From Bacillota bacterium (lineage in GTDB: Bacteria > Bacillota > Bacilli > Paenibacillales > Paenibacillaceae), in contig JAEWPC010000042.1 of the NCBI GenBank assembly GCA_023460795.1, forward strand, positions 1 through 64,000: a stretch of DNA of 64,000 bases, in the 5' to 3' direction. A program made the translations under genes and the position numbers. Shown here in pieces: positions 7,259 to 18,480 of this stretch. Below the pieces are notes generated by a model. The model was not told the DNA's origin. It was given only the letters and a program-made list of their open reading frames with translations, and did not search any database. The number at the start of each line of letters is the position of its first letter. Position 1 is the first letter of the stretch.

Positions 7259-9942
7259 GGCGAATCATTCCTCCATCTAAATTGGTAGCTTCCTGAATTT
7301 ACGTACAATACGGCATATCCTTCATCATAGCGGTCGAACCGAATGTCGGAGGATGCTAGCACCGGCTGTCCGTTTTCCTTGATATGTTCAACCGATGAAG
7401 AAGGGATATACAGGGTAGCGGAGCAATTGGTCGGAATGCAGGCCGTTAATTCAAGCTCCAGGTCATTCAGACGTCTCCATCCCGTGTGAATGTGCCCCGT
7501 TAGCAGCTCTTGCCGCGCGCTTACATGTTGTACCCTTGGTTCCATATAGGGCTTAATCGTAACGTGATAGGACTCAATTGCGGGATCGAACGCATAGTCA
7601 AGTCCGGCTAACCCCTTGTAGAACCATTCTTCGATATGGCCTAGCATTAAGTGGTTTTGCGAATTCCCTACGGTTGGTCCGTCCCAGGCTTCTGTCAGGG
7701 AAGTAGCGCCATGCTCGATTTGGTAACCATAGCTTGGATGATTTGTTTGCTGGGACATTTCAAAAATAATATCCGAGCGACCGTGCATCGCTAGGGCAAG
7801 CAGCACGTATCGATGTCCGATATCCCCCGCGGTAGTATGATAACCCCGTGCTGCCAAATCTTGAATGAAATGATCCGCGACCTTGGATCGATGGGCTTCA
7901 TCTACGAGACCGAGTGCTAGAGAGATCGCATTAGAGGTTTGGCTGTTCGATCCATAATGGCCCGTCGCGGGATGGAAGAAGGAGGCGTTGTACCGATATT
8001 TGATGCGGTTCGCCAGCTCGGCGTATGCTTCCCTCTCTTCCGTTCGACCTAACGCATCGGAGATCTGGCGGATTACCTCCACCATATGATAGAACATGGC
8101 CGTTTCCGCCAGCGCAACAGGGGTGTTCTGTGCGAATCCAGGCGCATTCTCTCCAACGTCGAACCAATCCCCCAGTCCATCTTTAACCATGTAGTTGTCG
8201 GAGGCGTCCGTTACGTAACGGATATATCGCTTCATTCCTTCAAAGTGGTCGATCAGCACGTTCTTGTTTCCATACTTCTGATACATCAGCCATGGCACCA
8301 GAATGTACGTGGCGCCCCATGGAACCGAATGGCGGAATATCCCCCAAGGCTCTTCGAACACCACGTATTCCGGTGCGGTTGTCGGGATCATGCCATCTGG
8401 ACGCTGTGCATCCTGGATATCCTCCATCACCTTGGCGAGCAGCGATTCCATTGAATAATTGAACAGCATAGACGGTCCCATGAGATGAACTTGTTCCAGC
8501 CAACCCAGCTTTTCCCGGTGAGGGCAGTCGGTCAATACGCTTTTCGCGTTGCTTAAGATCGCCCAATTGATGATCTCGTGTATTCGATTCACCATAGGAT
8601 CGGAGCATTCAAAGCGACCGGTCGTTTCCATATCCGGATAGATGACTTGTCCTTCAATGTCTAATAATCGCGCGAGTTCTTCCCCGCTCGGTTCGGAAGC
8701 CTCCGGCACGACCCCTTCGATCTGCACGTAACGAAAACCGTAATACGAGAATCTTGGATGCCAAAGCTCGGTTCCTTCGCCTTTAAGACGGTAATTCCAT
8801 TCATAAGGCGTACCGGAAACGTTCTGATTGACGGTGCCGTCTTCGTTAACCAGCTCGGCAGGTCGCATCTTAACGGGAGTTTGGCGAAGCCCATCTACCG
8901 AAATATGTACCCATCCCGAGAAATTTTGCCCGAAGTCAACGACGCACACGCCCGGTCCAAGGTGCTTAATGGATACGGGTTTTAAGATTTTCATCACTTT
9001 TAACGGAGGATTTTTCTGCGCTTTTAGACTCCCTTGGGGTGGTTCTACTTCCTTGGCCGGGGACCATGAAGAGCGTAATGAAAAATGCGGTAGATCCCAG
9101 CCCGGTTGCTCATTCAGGGCGTCATAATCTTCTCCTCCGTACACGCAAGAGAAAGCGAGCGGGCTTGCCGATGTCATCCACTGCTTATCGCTGCAGACGA
9201 CGGTTGAGGTACCGTCCGCGTGTCGGATTTCCAATTGCGCGATACATTTCGGCAGTCCGAACGAATCTTTGAATTTCGCGTATCTGCCGCCGGTGACGTT
9301 GAAGAACCCGTTGCCCAATAGGACGCCTATAGCATTCTTACCCGTTCGCAGCAAAGGAGTCACGTCATAAGCGTTGTAAAGACAAGCTTTATCGTAATTC
9401 GTCCAGCCGGGGTTGAGTACGCTGTCCGTGACCTCATATCCGTTCAGTCGAAGCTCATAATGGCCTAGCCCCGAGATATATATTCTCGCTTCGCGGATCG
9501 GTTTGTCGACGCGAAATTCGCGACGGAGCAGCGGCATCGGTTGATTCCGGGCTTCTTCCGGATCGTCGGAATGTCCGATCCATTGACCCGACCAATCGGC
9601 AGCGTGAAGCAGGCCCATTTCCCACCACGAGATATCACTTTCATGAATGCGGCCCTGCTGGTCCCCAATGATAACTTTCCAATAATAGCGTTGCCGGGAG
9701 AGCAATGAAGCGCCCTCGAACCGAATGCCTACGTTTCTTCGGCTGATCACCTTGCCCGTATCCCATACTTCGCCTTTATTGTTCTGCAGAGATTGCTTGT
9801 CCACGGACACGATTATTCGATACGAGGCTTGCATTCGGGATCGCTCCGTGCCGATATCGAAACTCCAGCTTAAAGCGGGGGCTCTATGATCGATTCCCAG
9901 CGGAGACCGTTTACTTTCAACGAAAAGCTCTTTAATCTTCAC
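7237..9942 (-). CDS. GH78 alpha-L-rhamnosidase
   Basis: 901 residues beginning at a GTG preceded by AAAGGAG. The order matches bacterial GH78 enzymes: an N-terminal beta-sandwich (SWSFDIG, YRIIV), a second jelly-roll with IYISGLGHYELRLNG, a rhamnosidase beta domain (VVDFGQNFSGWV), then the (alpha/alpha)6 barrel with TDCPHREKLGWLEQ (general acid region; the usual DERLGW is changed to REKLGW) and SLTEAWDGP (catalytic base Glu), and a C-terminal beta domain. No signal peptide is visible, so it acts in the cytoplasm on imported rhamnosides such as rhamnogalacturonan oligosaccharides or glycosides. It is the first gene of the minus-strand pair and diverges from the GH106 gene. Confidence 0.93.
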   Translation of the reverse strand: MKIKELFVESKRSPLGIDHRAPALSWSFDIGTERSRMQASYRIIVSVDKQSLQNNKGEVWDTGKVISRRNVGIRFEGASLLSRQRYYWKVIIGDQQGRIHESDISWWEMGLLHAADWSGQWIGHSDDPEEARNQPMPLLRREFRVDKPIREARIYISGLGHYELRLNGYEVTDSVLNPGWTNYDKACLYNAYDVTPLLRTGKNAIGVLLGNGFFNVTGGRYAKFKDSFGLPKCIAQLEIRHADGTSTVVCSDKQWMTSASPLAFSCVYGGEDYDALNEQPGWDLPHFSLRSSWSPAKEVEPPQGSLKAQKNPPLKVMKILKPVSIKHLGPGVCVVDFGQNFSGWVHISVDGLRQTPVKMRPAELVNEDGTVNQNVSGTPYEWNYRLKGEGTELWHPRFSYYGFRYVQIEGVVPEASEPSGEELARLLDIEGQVIYPDMETTGRFECSDPMVNRIHEIINWAILSNAKSVLTDCPHREKLGWLEQVHLMGPSMLFNYSMESLLAKVMEDIQDAQRPDGMIPTTAPEYVVFEEPWGIFRHSVPWGATYILVPWLMYQKYGNKNVLIDHFEGMKRYIRYVTDASDNYMVKDGLGDWFDVGENAPGFAQNTPVALAETAMFYHMVEVIRQISDALGRTEEREAYAELANRIKYRYNASFFHPATGHYGSNSQTSNAISLALGLVDEAHRSKVADHFIQDLAARGYHTTAGDIGHRYVLLALAMHGRSDIIFEMSQQTNHPSYGYQIEHGATSLTEAWDGPTVGNSQNHLMLGHIEEWFYKGLAGLDYAFDPAIESYHVTIKPYMEPRVQHVSARQELLTGHIHTGWRRLNDLELELTACIPTNCSATLYIPSSSVEHIKENGQPVLASSDIRFDRYDEGYAVLYVNSGSYQFRWRNDSPCISSLI

Positions 9943-10185
9943 TGACCTATATCTCCTTTCACGAATCGGGATCTGATCCTTGTTTTTCTTTACCCTAGTT
10001 TGATTATAAAAGAGTTAAGCTTCCGCATTTTTAAGTAATAGGTGTGGATTCTTAAGCACTTTGTAAGGGTTTTCGCGATCTTAAAAATCAACATCTTTCT
10101 TAAAAACATTCTCTATTTTCGAAAATGTGGATGCGTTAGAATTTGGGGTAATTGCAACCACGATGGGCGAAAGCGAGGAATTGAC
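9943..10185. promoter_or_regulatory. Divergent promoter region between the two glycosidase arms
   Basis: 243 bp without a gene once the GH106 start is placed at 10186. On the minus strand a TATAAT -10 lies at 10003-10008 without a good -35, as in activator-dependent promoters. TCTTAA occurs at 10050, 10079 and 10098, and a perfect 12-bp palindrome ATTTTCGAAAAT lies at 10115-10126. The 12-mer GATCTTAAAAAT at 10077-10088 recurs at 16449-16460 before the ABC transporter genes, suggesting one shared regulator, possibly the AraC-type regulator at 22052. Confidence 0.5.
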
Positions 10186-13100
10186 ATGAGCATTCAGGAA
10201 TTGCGCGAGATGTTTATTAAGGCGGATCCCCGTTTCGGTCCCGTTCCTTTCTGGTGGTGGAGCGCGGAAGAAGTGACGGCTGAACGCGTTCGCTGGCAAC
10301 TCCAGAAATTCCGCAGCGGCGGGCTTCGCAATATCGGGATTATCAATATCGCTCCTACGGGACCTCAATACGGAAGTGTAGGGGATCAACCCGTATACTT
10401 CAGCGAACAATGGTGGTCGATGTTCGAAGTTGCGCTGCGAGAGGCGGAGCGCCTCGGGATGAATTTGTTCTTTTATGATCAAATCGGGTTTTCCGGCTCT
10501 AATTTTCCGGCACGCATGGTGGCGGAGAATCCGCAATATACGGGTTATATGCTGCGACGTTCGCGTTCCGATGAACCGCTTCCGGAAGATGCGACCGTGC
10601 TTTTGGAAACGGATCCATACACTTATTACGAGGTAAGGCAAGGCTTTAACTGGTTGGATCCGGAGGCCACGGCCCTGCTTCTGAATCGAGTCCATGGGGA
10701 GTTCGAACGGCGTTTTCCCCAGGATTTAGGGAAAACGATAGCGGGCAGCTTCCAGGATGAACTGCCTCCGTTACCGTTATGGACCGAGAATATGCTGGGG
10801 CTTTATAAAGAGGCTTATCAAGAGGATCTAACGCCGTTGTTACCGGCATTGTTCGACGATTTGCCGAATTCGGGACATGTGCGCCGCCGTGTTTATAAGC
10901 TGGCGGCAGAGCTGGCGGAGACTTCCTTCTTCAAGCCGATTTCACAGTGGCATGAGAAGTATAATATGCTGCTTTGCTGCGATCAGGCAGGTCCGGCACG
11001 CCGTGCGGATGTTCATGGCGCCCAGCGCCTCTATTTGGATTACTTCTGCACCCATCGTTGGTATAGCGCGGCCGGCAGCGACATGGACGGAGAAATTAAG
11101 CCGCATGCTTCCATGGTTCATCTTCATGGCGGCAAACGCGTCTTTCTGGAAGCGTTCCATACGAGCGGATGGGGAGGGACGCTGGAAGAGACCATGCATT
11201 GGCTCATTCCATGGTTCCAAGCCGGAGTGACCCTGTATAGTCCTCATTCGGTCTACTACAGTACCCGCGGCGGCTGGTGGGAATGGGCGCCGCCGGATAC
11301 GGGATGGCGTCAGCCTTATTACGAACATTATTCGGTATTCGCCGATACGGTGAGCCGCGTTTGTTCGATGCTGTCCCAGGGCGTTCATGTCGCGGACATT
11401 GCGGTCCATTATCCGTCTTATGCCGTATGCGGTCATATGTCTTTAGACGACGCTAAGAATGGCGAGCATCCGATGGACGTGTCCAATCGGATGCCTAACG
11501 AAGCCTTGAATCATCTGCACGAGGTTTACGGTAAAGTAGCCGGCAAATGGAATCGGCGCGATTACAAAGCAAAGGGGATTCTGCAGCAAGCGAAATTGGA
11601 TTTCGATATTGCCGACGATTCTGCTCTGGAAAAAGCGGTGGTGGAGAATGGGAAGCTACGAATCGCCGAGGAGTCCTTTTCCGTCTTGTTACTTTGCGGT
11701 ACGACGTTGATGGACGATGCGGCGAAACGCAGCATGGAACATTGGATTCGACAGGGCGGACTCGTCATCGGCGTGGAAGTACCCCAGGCGGAACGGAATG
11801 TGGAGGGCATCGTGTATGTCGATGCTGCGGAAGAAGCGCTGCCCTATATTAAACAACGTATTCCCGAACGCGTAGACGGAAAGGGATCGTCGCTTCAGCG
11901 GAGGACGAAGGATGCGGATATTTATCTTCTGCTGCCGGATGACGGGACGTTGTTACGGATGCATCAACCGGCTTCGAACGGTACATCGATACAGGAAAAC
12001 ACGATGTATCGGATCCGTACGCAAGGAGTACCTCAGCTATGGGATCCGGTTAGCGGCGATGTGCATGAACTTACCTATCGGCGAGACGGCGAATGGGTCG
12101 AAGTCGAAGTTACTTATGCGACGTGGCCTGCAGCCCTGGTGGTTTGTCCTTATCGGCAAGAAGCTGCCGACAGGATCAAGGGGATCGCATGGAATAAGCC
12201 TGATCGAGTAGGGTTAATGCCTGCGAATGTGCCTTCGATAACTTCACAAGTTAACGGCAGAACGCTCCCGTCCGACGATTGGCGCGTTCTGGCAGTACCT
12301 ACGCTGGACAATCGTTATGGAGATTTCGATCTGCATGGAAACTCCGCGCAGTTTCTTCCTATCGAGCGTCGCGAGGTGCAGGTCAAACTAGAAGAGGGCG
12401 CCCATGGGGGGATCGAAGCCGGGTGGCATCTGGCCGAATGGGATGATGCGTCTTGGACGACGAGGTTATGGAGCGAAGCCGATTACTGGACTGCCTGCAA
12501 AGGAGAACGATTCGATTCTCATAAGGCGTGGCCAGTCGTATACAGCCATACGTTCGGCGATCTTAAGTTTCGAACTTGGGCGGGACGAATGGGAAGAGTC
12601 CCGCGAAGGTTTCTGAATCTGGGGGAAGCCGAGCCGGGAGAAACGGTATGGGCCCGAACGAATGTAATGGCTTCGTCCGCAGGACGTTATTGGGTTCGAG
12701 TGGAGAGCAATGTCAAGATGTCGGGATGGATGAATAAGCAGGAAATCGAATGGACGGGCGGACCGGAAGAGCAAACGGCTTGGGTGGAGCTTCAGCAAGG
12801 GAGCAACGAATTCCTATTGCGGGCAGAGGCGATTGTCCAAGGCTTGATTCGCGCAGGCGTGGAAGTGAACGAGCAAGCGCGCGCGGCGCTGCCGAAGTGG
12901 ATCTACTCGAATGATCCGAATCCGAATACGCAGATTTCCGCTACGATACCGAATAACTCTAGCGTCCCGATCGAACGGGTACGGATGGTATTCGCCGCAA
13001 GAGGGCGCGTAGCGCTTTATGTCAACGGAAAGATCGTGACAGAGCACGGAGACTTTAACCCGTATATTCGACAGGGACAAGAGGAAGTCGATATTACGCC

Positions 13101-14073
13101 ATGGTGGCAGCCAGGAGAGAACGAAGTGAAATTCGTTCTGCCCGAAGGGGCCGGGGAAGTGCTTGCCGATGGCGTCGTTGAACGGTTTAACGGCGAAACG
13201 ACGACGTTCTGTACCGGGGATGATTGGTTGGACGAACAAGGCAACGCCCCGGCTATCTTGCATGAAGCGGTTCTGCAATTCGCCGAGACCGAGACTTTAT
13301 GGCTCACCGCGCGCCCGCATCCTCTGCCGAATGTAGGATGGCTCATGCCGGAATCGGAGCCGCAACGGAAACCGCTGCCGTTCCATCCTCGTCCTCAGTC
13401 CATCGGCCATCCCGTGTGGATCCGGTTCCCGTTGCCGGTCGGCGCGGAAAGGATGCATGTCGCGTGCCGAGGGAAGCTTCGGGTGTGGATCAACGGAGAA
13501 GAGAAGGCCGTACGAGACGGCGAAGCGATCTTCGCTCCGCAGAAAGCGGGCGTTAAAGCGGCGATTCGCATCGAGCCGGAAGGCCCTTATACCGATGCGG
13601 ATGTGCTGCTTGCGCCTATACGGTTCATGACCTCGCGGACTCAAGGGGCCTTGGGGGATTGGCGGTCGGCTTTAAGCTTGCCGCATCATAGCGGCGTGGT
13701 TGAATACGAAACCGTCTTCGACCTGGAGAAGGCGTGTCGCGTAACGTTGGATCTAGGGCATGTGAGAGGAACCGCCGAAGTATGGCTGGACGGGAATCCG
13801 ATCGGGGTTCGCGTATGGCGCCCCTTCCGCTTTGACCTGGGAGCGCGGCTTTACGAAGGGTCGCATCGCTTGCGCATCCGAGTGACGAACACGCTGGGCA
13901 CGCACTATGAAGTCGGTCGCCCGACCAGCAATGTGGGCGGAGATGCGAACATCGCTTACTGGGGCGGAGATATTGAGCCCGGATGGTCCGATGATTTTGC
14001 GTCAGGCGGTCTGTATGGGCCGGTTCGGATTTACGAGCACGAATGGACGTTGGAGGAGAACGATGAAACTTAA
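10186..14073 (+). CDS. GH106-like glycoside hydrolase (probable alpha-L-rhamnosidase)
   Basis: 1295 residues from the ATG at 10186, chosen because GCGAGG precedes it and the protein family begins at this point; the 48 codons upstream are non-conserved. The N-terminal [21 protein letters not shown] and [14 protein letters not shown] motifs are those of the GH106 TIM-barrel family. A long middle with [11 protein letters not shown] and galactose-binding-like beta-sandwich segments follows, then a C-terminal jelly-roll ([18 protein letters not shown]). No signal peptide, so cytoplasmic. It overlaps the GH95 gene by 11 bp and heads the plus-strand arm. Family assignment is from motif recall; a distant GH106-related activity on another sugar cannot be excluded. 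Confidence 0.8.
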   Translation: MSIQELREMFIKADPRFGPVPFWWWSAEEVTAERVRWQLQKFRSGGLRNIGIINIAPTGPQYGSVGDQPVYFSEQWWSMFEVALREAERLGMNLFFYDQIGFSGSNFPARMVAENPQYTGYMLRRSRSDEPLPEDATVLLETDPYTYYEVRQGFNWLDPEATALLLNRVHGEFERRFPQDLGKTIAGSFQDELPPLPLWTENMLGLYKEAYQEDLTPLLPALFDDLPNSGHVRRRVYKLAAELAETSFFKPISQWHEKYNMLLCCDQAGPARRADVHGAQRLYLDYFCTHRWYSAAGSDMDGEIKPHASMVHLHGGKRVFLEAFHTSGWGGTLEETMHWLIPWFQAGVTLYSPHSVYYSTRGGWWEWAPPDTGWRQPYYEHYSVFADTVSRVCSMLSQGVHVADIAVHYPSYAVCGHMSLDDAKNGEHPMDVSNRMPNEALNHLHEVYGKVAGKWNRRDYKAKGILQQAKLDFDIADDSALEKAVVENGKLRIAEESFSVLLLCGTTLMDDAAKRSMEHWIRQGGLVIGVEVPQAERNVEGIVYVDAAEEALPYIKQRIPERVDGKGSSLQRRTKDADIYLLLPDDGTLLRMHQPASNGTSIQENTMYRIRTQGVPQLWDPVSGDVHELTYRRDGEWVEVEVTYATWPAALVVCPYRQEAADRIKGIAWNKPDRVGLMPANVPSITSQVNGRTLPSDDWRVLAVPTLDNRYGDFDLHGNSAQFLPIERREVQVKLEEGAHGGIEAGWHLAEWDDASWTTRLWSEADYWTACKGERFDSHKAWPVVYSHTFGDLKFRTWAGRMGRVPRRFLNLGEAEPGETVWARTNVMASSAGRYWVRVESNVKMSGWMNKQEIEWTGGPEEQTAWVELQQGSNEFLLRAEAIVQGLIRAGVEVNEQARAALPKWIYSNDPNPNTQISATIPNNSSVPIERVRMVFAARGRVALYVNGKIVTEHGDFNPYIRQGQEEVDITPWWQPGENEVKFVLPEGAGEVLADGVVERFNGETTTFCTGDDWLDEQGNAPAILHEAVLQFAETETLWLTARPHPLPNVGWLMPESEPQRKPLPFHPRPQSIGHPVWIRFPLPVGAERMHVACRGKLRVWINGEEKAVRDGEAIFAPQKAGVKAAIRIEPEGPYTDADVLLAPIRFMTSRTQGALGDWRSALSLPHHSGVVEYETVFDLEKACRVTLDLGHVRGTAEVWLDGNPIGVRVWRPFRFDLGARLYEGSHRLRIRVTNTLGTHYEVGRPTSNVGGDANIAYWGGDIEPGWSDDFASGGLYGPVRIYEHEWTLEENDET

Positions 14074-16447
14074 CTATCACAAACCGGCGAAGGAATGGAC
14101 AGAGGCTTTGCCGATCGGAAATGGCCGACTTGGGGCCATGATATTCGGCGGCGTGGAATCGGAGCGGCTGCAACTGAATGAAGACACCCTGTGGTCGGGA
14201 CAAGCTCAGGAGTGGTCATGTCCCCGTTCCCAGGAAGTATTGGCCGAAGTGCGTCGGCTTCTAAGTCAGAACAGACATGTAGAAGCGGATTTGAAATGCA
14301 AGGAGTTAATGGGCCCCTACAACGAGTCCTATTTGCCCCTTGGCGACTTGCAGCTTACCTTCGAGCATGGCGCGCTCGTCCAAGGCTATGAAAGAAATCT
14401 GGATCTGGACACGGGAATTTCCCATGTTCAATACCAAGTAGGCGACGTTGTATTTACTCGCGAAATGTTCGCTTCTTATCCGCATCAGTTGATTGTGATA
14501 CGTCTGACGGCAAGTGAACAAGGCATGCTGTATGTTCATGCACGTTTAAACAGTTTGCTGCGATCTCGCACCTCAATAGATGGTGGGCATTTTGTACTAC
14601 AAGGGGCAGCGCCCGAACAGGCCGCTCCTAATCATTCCTCTTCCAGCAACCCGTTGGTATACGGCGAAGATTGGGCAACGACGGAAGCGATCAAATTCGA
14701 AGCGCGTCTATCCGCTGAACGGGATGGAGGCCAATTCAAGGTCGATCATGACGGGATTCATATCCTTGGCGCTAACTCCGTAACGCTATATATAAGCGCC
14801 GCTACGAGCTTTAATGGATTCGATCGTTCGCCCAAGCACGAAGGGAAGGATCCTTCCCTTCAATCGGCTCGCTATCTGGAGCAGGCGTCGAATCAACCGT
14901 ATACGGCGATTCGCCAAAGCCATGTAGAAGATTATCAGGCGCTCTATCGCAAGGTAGAGCTTCATCTGGGCGAACCTTTGCCTTTATCAAGCGAACTGCC
15001 TACGGATAAACGGATTAGCGAGTATGGCGCCCGCGATCCCGGGCTTGTCGAGCTGTTGTTTCAGTATGGGCGATATTTAATGATCGCAAGCTCTCGTCCG
15101 GGTTCGCAGCCTGCCAATCTGCAAGGCATATGGAACCAGGAAACCCGTCCGCCATGGAGCAGCAACTGGACGCTCAATATCAATACGCAAATGAATTATT
15201 GGCTGGCGGAAACCTGCCATTTGCCGTCATGCCACGATCCCCTCCTCGATTTTATCGGGAATTTAGCGAAGAACGGGAACAAAACCGCGCAAATGTATGG
15301 GGCAAGAGGTTGGGCGGTGCATCACTGCACGGATATTTGGTGTTTAACATCGCCTAGCGGCGGTTACGGCGACGGGGATCCCGTCTGGGCGATTTGGCCG
15401 ATGGGCAGCGCATGGCTGTCCCAACACTTATGGGAGAAGTTTGCATTCGGAAGAGATGAGGCGTATCTGCGAGACGTAGCTTATCCGATCATGAAAGAAG
15501 CCGCCTTGTTCTGTCTGGATTGGTTAATCGAAGATGAACAGGGGCGTTTATTAACAGCGCCGTCGACCTCGCCAGAGCAGAAATTCATCTCCGACGATGG
15601 CGTCGCGGGCGTGACGACGGGAGCTACGATGGATCTTCAGCTCGCGTGGGATCTGTTCACGAATTGCATCGAAGCCACGGAGATTTTGCAAGTGGACGAG
15701 ACCTTTCGTCAGGAGCTAACGGAAGCCAGAGCTCGGTTATATCCTCTGCAAATCGGGAAATACGGACAATTGCAGGAATGGGTCCAAGACTTCGAAGACG
15801 AAGACGTGCATCATCGCCATGCGGCGCATATGTTCGGAGTATTCCCGGGGCGTCAGTTGACGGAGCGCGCAACACCGGAGCTGTTCGCGGCGGCCCGGCA
15901 GGCGCTCGACCGAAGAGGGGATGGCGGGACAGGCTGGAGCTTGGCTTGGAAAGTCGGCTTGTGGGCTCGATTCGGCGACGGCAATCGGGCATATCGCTTG
16001 ATGTCCAGATTGCTTCAAATCGTGAACAGCGATGAAGTCGAGTATGATGAAGGCGGCGTCTACGCGAACTTATTCGATGCGCATCCTCCGTTCCAGATCG
16101 ACGGAAACTTCGGGATCACGGCAAGTATAGCGGAGCTGCTGCTGCAGTCGCATCAAGGTTTCCTGGACCTTCTGCCATCGCTGCCGGATGCATGGCCGAC
16201 AGGGTATGTCAAGGGCTTAAGAGCACGCGGCGGCTTTGAAGTGAGCTTGCAATGGGAACACAGAACCTGGAGCAAAGCGGAGATCGTCTCCCATGCGGGC
16301 GGCGTGTGCGGAATAAAAGGCACGATCCAGTTGATCGTCGAGTCGGACACGAAGGCGCAAGTGACAACGTCAGTCGCGGATGGCATTACGACGTTCGATA
16401 CGGTACAAGGAAAAAGCTACACCGTGTTTAAGGAGAAAAACGATTAA
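14063..16447 (+). CDS. GH95 alpha-L-fucosidase / alpha-L-galactosidase
   Basis: 794 residues from the ATG at 14063, which has GGAGGAG just upstream; longer in-frame starts lie inside the GH106 gene. The N-terminal [16 protein letters not shown] and LNEDTLWSG motifs are diagnostic for GH95. They are followed by [23 protein letters not shown] (Asn-rich catalytic loop), STSPEQ with Glu505 as the likely general acid, [13 protein letters not shown] and [10 protein letters not shown]. Length fits the family. Cytoplasmic, as no signal is seen. GH95 enzymes remove terminal alpha-1,2-linked L-fucose or L-galactose by inversion. Linked to two rhamnosidases, it points to a glycan bearing both rhamnose and fucose or L-galactose, such as rhamnogalacturonan-type pectin or an exopolysaccharide. 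Confidence 0.93.
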   Translation: MKLNYHKPAKEWTEALPIGNGRLGAMIFGGVESERLQLNEDTLWSGQAQEWSCPRSQEVLAEVRRLLSQNRHVEADLKCKELMGPYNESYLPLGDLQLTFEHGALVQGYERNLDLDTGISHVQYQVGDVVFTREMFASYPHQLIVIRLTASEQGMLYVHARLNSLLRSRTSIDGGHFVLQGAAPEQAAPNHSSSSNPLVYGEDWATTEAIKFEARLSAERDGGQFKVDHDGIHILGANSVTLYISAATSFNGFDRSPKHEGKDPSLQSARYLEQASNQPYTAIRQSHVEDYQALYRKVELHLGEPLPLSSELPTDKRISEYGARDPGLVELLFQYGRYLMIASSRPGSQPANLQGIWNQETRPPWSSNWTLNINTQMNYWLAETCHLPSCHDPLLDFIGNLAKNGNKTAQMYGARGWAVHHCTDIWCLTSPSGGYGDGDPVWAIWPMGSAWLSQHLWEKFAFGRDEAYLRDVAYPIMKEAALFCLDWLIEDEQGRLLTAPSTSPEQKFISDDGVAGVTTGATMDLQLAWDLFTNCIEATEILQVDETFRQELTEARARLYPLQIGKYGQLQEWVQDFEDEDVHHRHAAHMFGVFPGRQLTERATPELFAAARQALDRRGDGGTGWSLAWKVGLWARFGDGNRAYRLMSRLLQIVNSDEVEYDEGGVYANLFDAHPPFQIDGNFGITASIAELLLQSHQGFLDLLPSLPDAWPTGYVKGLRARGGFEVSLQWEHRTWSKAEIVSHAGGVCGIKGTIQLIVESDTKAQVTTSVADGITTFDTVQGKSYTVFKEKND

Positions 16448-16524
16448 AGATCTTAAAAATGAGAACTTATATTTGAGAAATGATCAATTGAGCCCCTGCG
16501 ATTCGGCGTAGTAAGCTTTATTTA

Positions 16525-16538
16525 TAGAAACGCTTTCA
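16525..16538 (+). promoter_or_regulatory. cre-like catabolite repression site
   Basis: tagaaacgctttca matches 12 of 14 positions of the Firmicute CcpA consensus TGNAANCGNNWWCA. It lies about 60 bp upstream of the permease ribosome site. A related gaaacgcttnca core occurs at 22979 before the GH42 gene. Prediction by eye. Confidence 0.4.
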
Positions 16539-16643
16539 CGGGAATGGAGCACTTCGCCCTTGAAATCTGGAATAGTTACTTGAAAGGAGTGTCACCCTAT
16601 CGTTACCACAGTAAAGGAAAATCACGGAAGCAGCCCACAAACA

Positions 16644-17570
16644 TTGTGGAAGCGATTTAAAAAGCAAAAATATATTCAAATGTTCGTATGGGTAGGATTG
16701 GTTTCTCTCTTGATCTTTCAGTTTCTGCCTATGTTCGGTATATTAATGGCCTTTAAAAAATATTCGATTACCGACGGCATTGCGGGCATCTTTACGAGCC
16801 CTTGGGTAGGGTTTAAATACTTCGAGGAATTTATCAACAGTTATAACTTCGATACGATCGTGATCAACACCATAGGCATTAGCCTCTTGAAATTAGTGTT
16901 CGCGTTCCCGGTGCCGATCCTCTTGGCCCTGATGTTGAACGAGATACGCAACGGGGTGTTCAAGCGAGTGGTGCAAACGGCAAGTTACTTGCCGCACTTT
17001 ATTTCATGGGTCGTCGTGGTCGGATTAGCCACTACGTTCTTCTCGGATTACGATGGGATGATTAACAAAATTCTGACCGGCCTAGGGATCGTGGACAAGC
17101 CTCTCGCCGTCTTGACGGACCCGGATAGCTTCTGGGGCTTGGCGGTAGGAACGGCCGTATGGAAAGAAACCGGTTGGTGGGCCATTATTTTCTTGGCTGC
17201 CGTCAGCGGCATAGACCCGGGCTTGTACGAAGCCGCGCAACTGGATGGAGCCGGCCGGTTGAAACGGATCTGGCACATTACCCTTCCCGGAATAAGGGGG
17301 ACGGTCATTGTCGTCCTTATTCTAGCCGTCGGCAGCCTGTTAGGAGGCGGACTGGTCGGTTCGAACTTCGAACAGTCGTACCTGCTGGGGAACCCGGTTA
17401 ACTCGGATAAATCGGAAATTTTACAGACTTATGCCTTTAAGATGGGATTGGCTCAAGGACGGTACTCATTCGCGACAGCCATCGATCTTTTGCAATCCGT
17501 CATTTCGATCATTCTGATCTTCGGCAGCAACTGGGTAGCCAAGAAGACGACGAAAACAGGCTTGTTCTAA
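16644..17570 (+). CDS. Carbohydrate ABC transporter permease (LplB/YteP type)
   Basis: 308 residues from a TTG at 16644, six transmembrane segments, with the permease EAA loop EAAQLDGAGRLKRIWHITLP coupling to the ATPase. The LplB/YteP subfamily is indicated by FKKYS, the SNFEQ loop and the C-terminal NWVAKKTTKTGLF. The true start is uncertain: the strong ribosome site (AAGGAG, 16584-16589) is in frame with an ATC at 16599 that would give an IVTTVKENHG N terminus, usual for this subfamily, whereas 16644 has no ribosome site. It pairs with the next permease and the binding protein; imports of this type in Bacillus carry rhamnogalacturonan-derived oligosaccharides. Confidence 0.9.
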   Translation: MWKRFKKQKYIQMFVWVGLVSLLIFQFLPMFGILMAFKKYSITDGIAGIFTSPWVGFKYFEEFINSYNFDTIVINTIGISLLKLVFAFPVPILLALMLNEIRNGVFKRVVQTASYLPHFISWVVVVGLATTFFSDYDGMINKILTGLGIVDKPLAVLTDPDSFWGLAVGTAVWKETGWWAIIFLAAVSGIDPGLYEAAQLDGAGRLKRIWHITLPGIRGTVIVVLILAVGSLLGGGLVGSNFEQSYLLGNPVNSDKSEILQTYAFKMGLAQGRYSFATAIDLLQSVISIILIFGSNWVAKKTTKTGLF

Positions 17571-17598
17571 CAGAAACCCAAAAGAAGGTGTTAGTACC

Positions 17599-18480
17599 TT
17601 GAAGAAACGGTCATTGGAAGACTTCATAGTAGACGGGTTTAACTATACCTTATTAGGTTTGACCTTGATTCTTTCTTTTTATCCCTTTTATTATCTCTTC
17701 GTCATTTCGTTCAATGACGGCATGGACACGGGGATGGGAGGCATCTATTTCTGGCCGCGAGAATTCACTTTCGTCAATTATACGACATTGCTGAATCAGC
17801 CGATTTGGACGGATGCTTTCCTGGTAAGCGTGGCCAGAACCGTAATAGGAACGGTATTGGGCGTAATCTTCACTTGCATGGTAGCCTACGGGTTATCGTA
17901 TAGAAACCTTCTCTTTAAGAAAACTTATTTCTCTTTATTCATCGTCGGGATGTACGTCTCGGGGGGGATGATTCCCTTCTATGTCGTCTTGAGAAACCTT
18001 CATTTGTTGAATTCGTTCTGGGTTTATATTCTGCCATCCATGTTAAACGTATTCTTCCTGCTCATCGCGGTCTCGTTCTTTAGAGAGATCCCGTCGGACC
18101 TGGAGGAATCGGCCAAAATCGACGGCGCGGGCGACCTGAGAATCTTCTTCGGAATCATTATACCGATTTCGAAACCGTTGCTAGCAACGATGTCGTTATT
18201 CCTAGGCGTACAGCAATGGAACTCCTGGCTGGATTCCGCTTATTTCGTTCAAAGCGAGAAGCTTCGAACCCTGACCTATCGCATGATAGAGATCATTAAT
18301 AAAGGAAATATCCCCACGGATGCCTTGACGGCTCAATACGCATCCGACGTCGCCCACGTGACGAGCTTTTCCCTTCGCGTGACGGCTATGGTGATTGCGG
18401 TGTTGCCGATTATCTGCGTCTATCCTTTCTTGCAAAAGCATTTCGTTAAAGGCGCGATGATCGGTGCGGTTAAGGGTTAA
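17599..18480 (+). CDS. Carbohydrate ABC transporter permease (LplC/YtcP type)
   Basis: 293 residues starting at a TTG preceded by AAGAAGGTG. Six membrane segments, an ESAKIDGAGDLRIFFGIIIP EAA loop, and the YtcP-type end LQKHFVKGAMIGAVKG. It lies 28 bp after the first permease, forming the heterodimeric channel with it. No ATP-binding subunit is encoded nearby; in Firmicutes a shared MsmX/UgpC-type ATPase normally serves such systems. Confidence 0.92.
   Translation: MKKRSLEDFIVDGFNYTLLGLTLILSFYPFYYLFVISFNDGMDTGMGGIYFWPREFTFVNYTTLLNQPIWTDAFLVSVARTVIGTVLGVIFTCMVAYGLSYRNLLFKKTYFSLFIVGMYVSGGMIPFYVVLRNLHLLNSFWVYILPSMLNVFFLLIAVSFFREIPSDLEESAKIDGAGDLRIFFGIIIPISKPLLATMSLFLGVQQWNSWLDSAYFVQSEKLRTLTYRMIEIINKGNIPTDALTAQYASDVAHVTSFSLRVTAMVIAVLPIICVYPFLQKHFVKGAMIGAVKG

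Noticed and set aside
10042..10185. N-terminal extension of the GH106-like protein
   Set aside because: The residues are basic and non-conserved, no ribosome site precedes 10042, and the stretch carries the divergent promoter boxes.
13907..14062. Longer start for the GH95 gene
   Set aside because: It lies inside the GH106 coding sequence; the GH95 family begins at the ATG at 14063 with a strong ribosome site.
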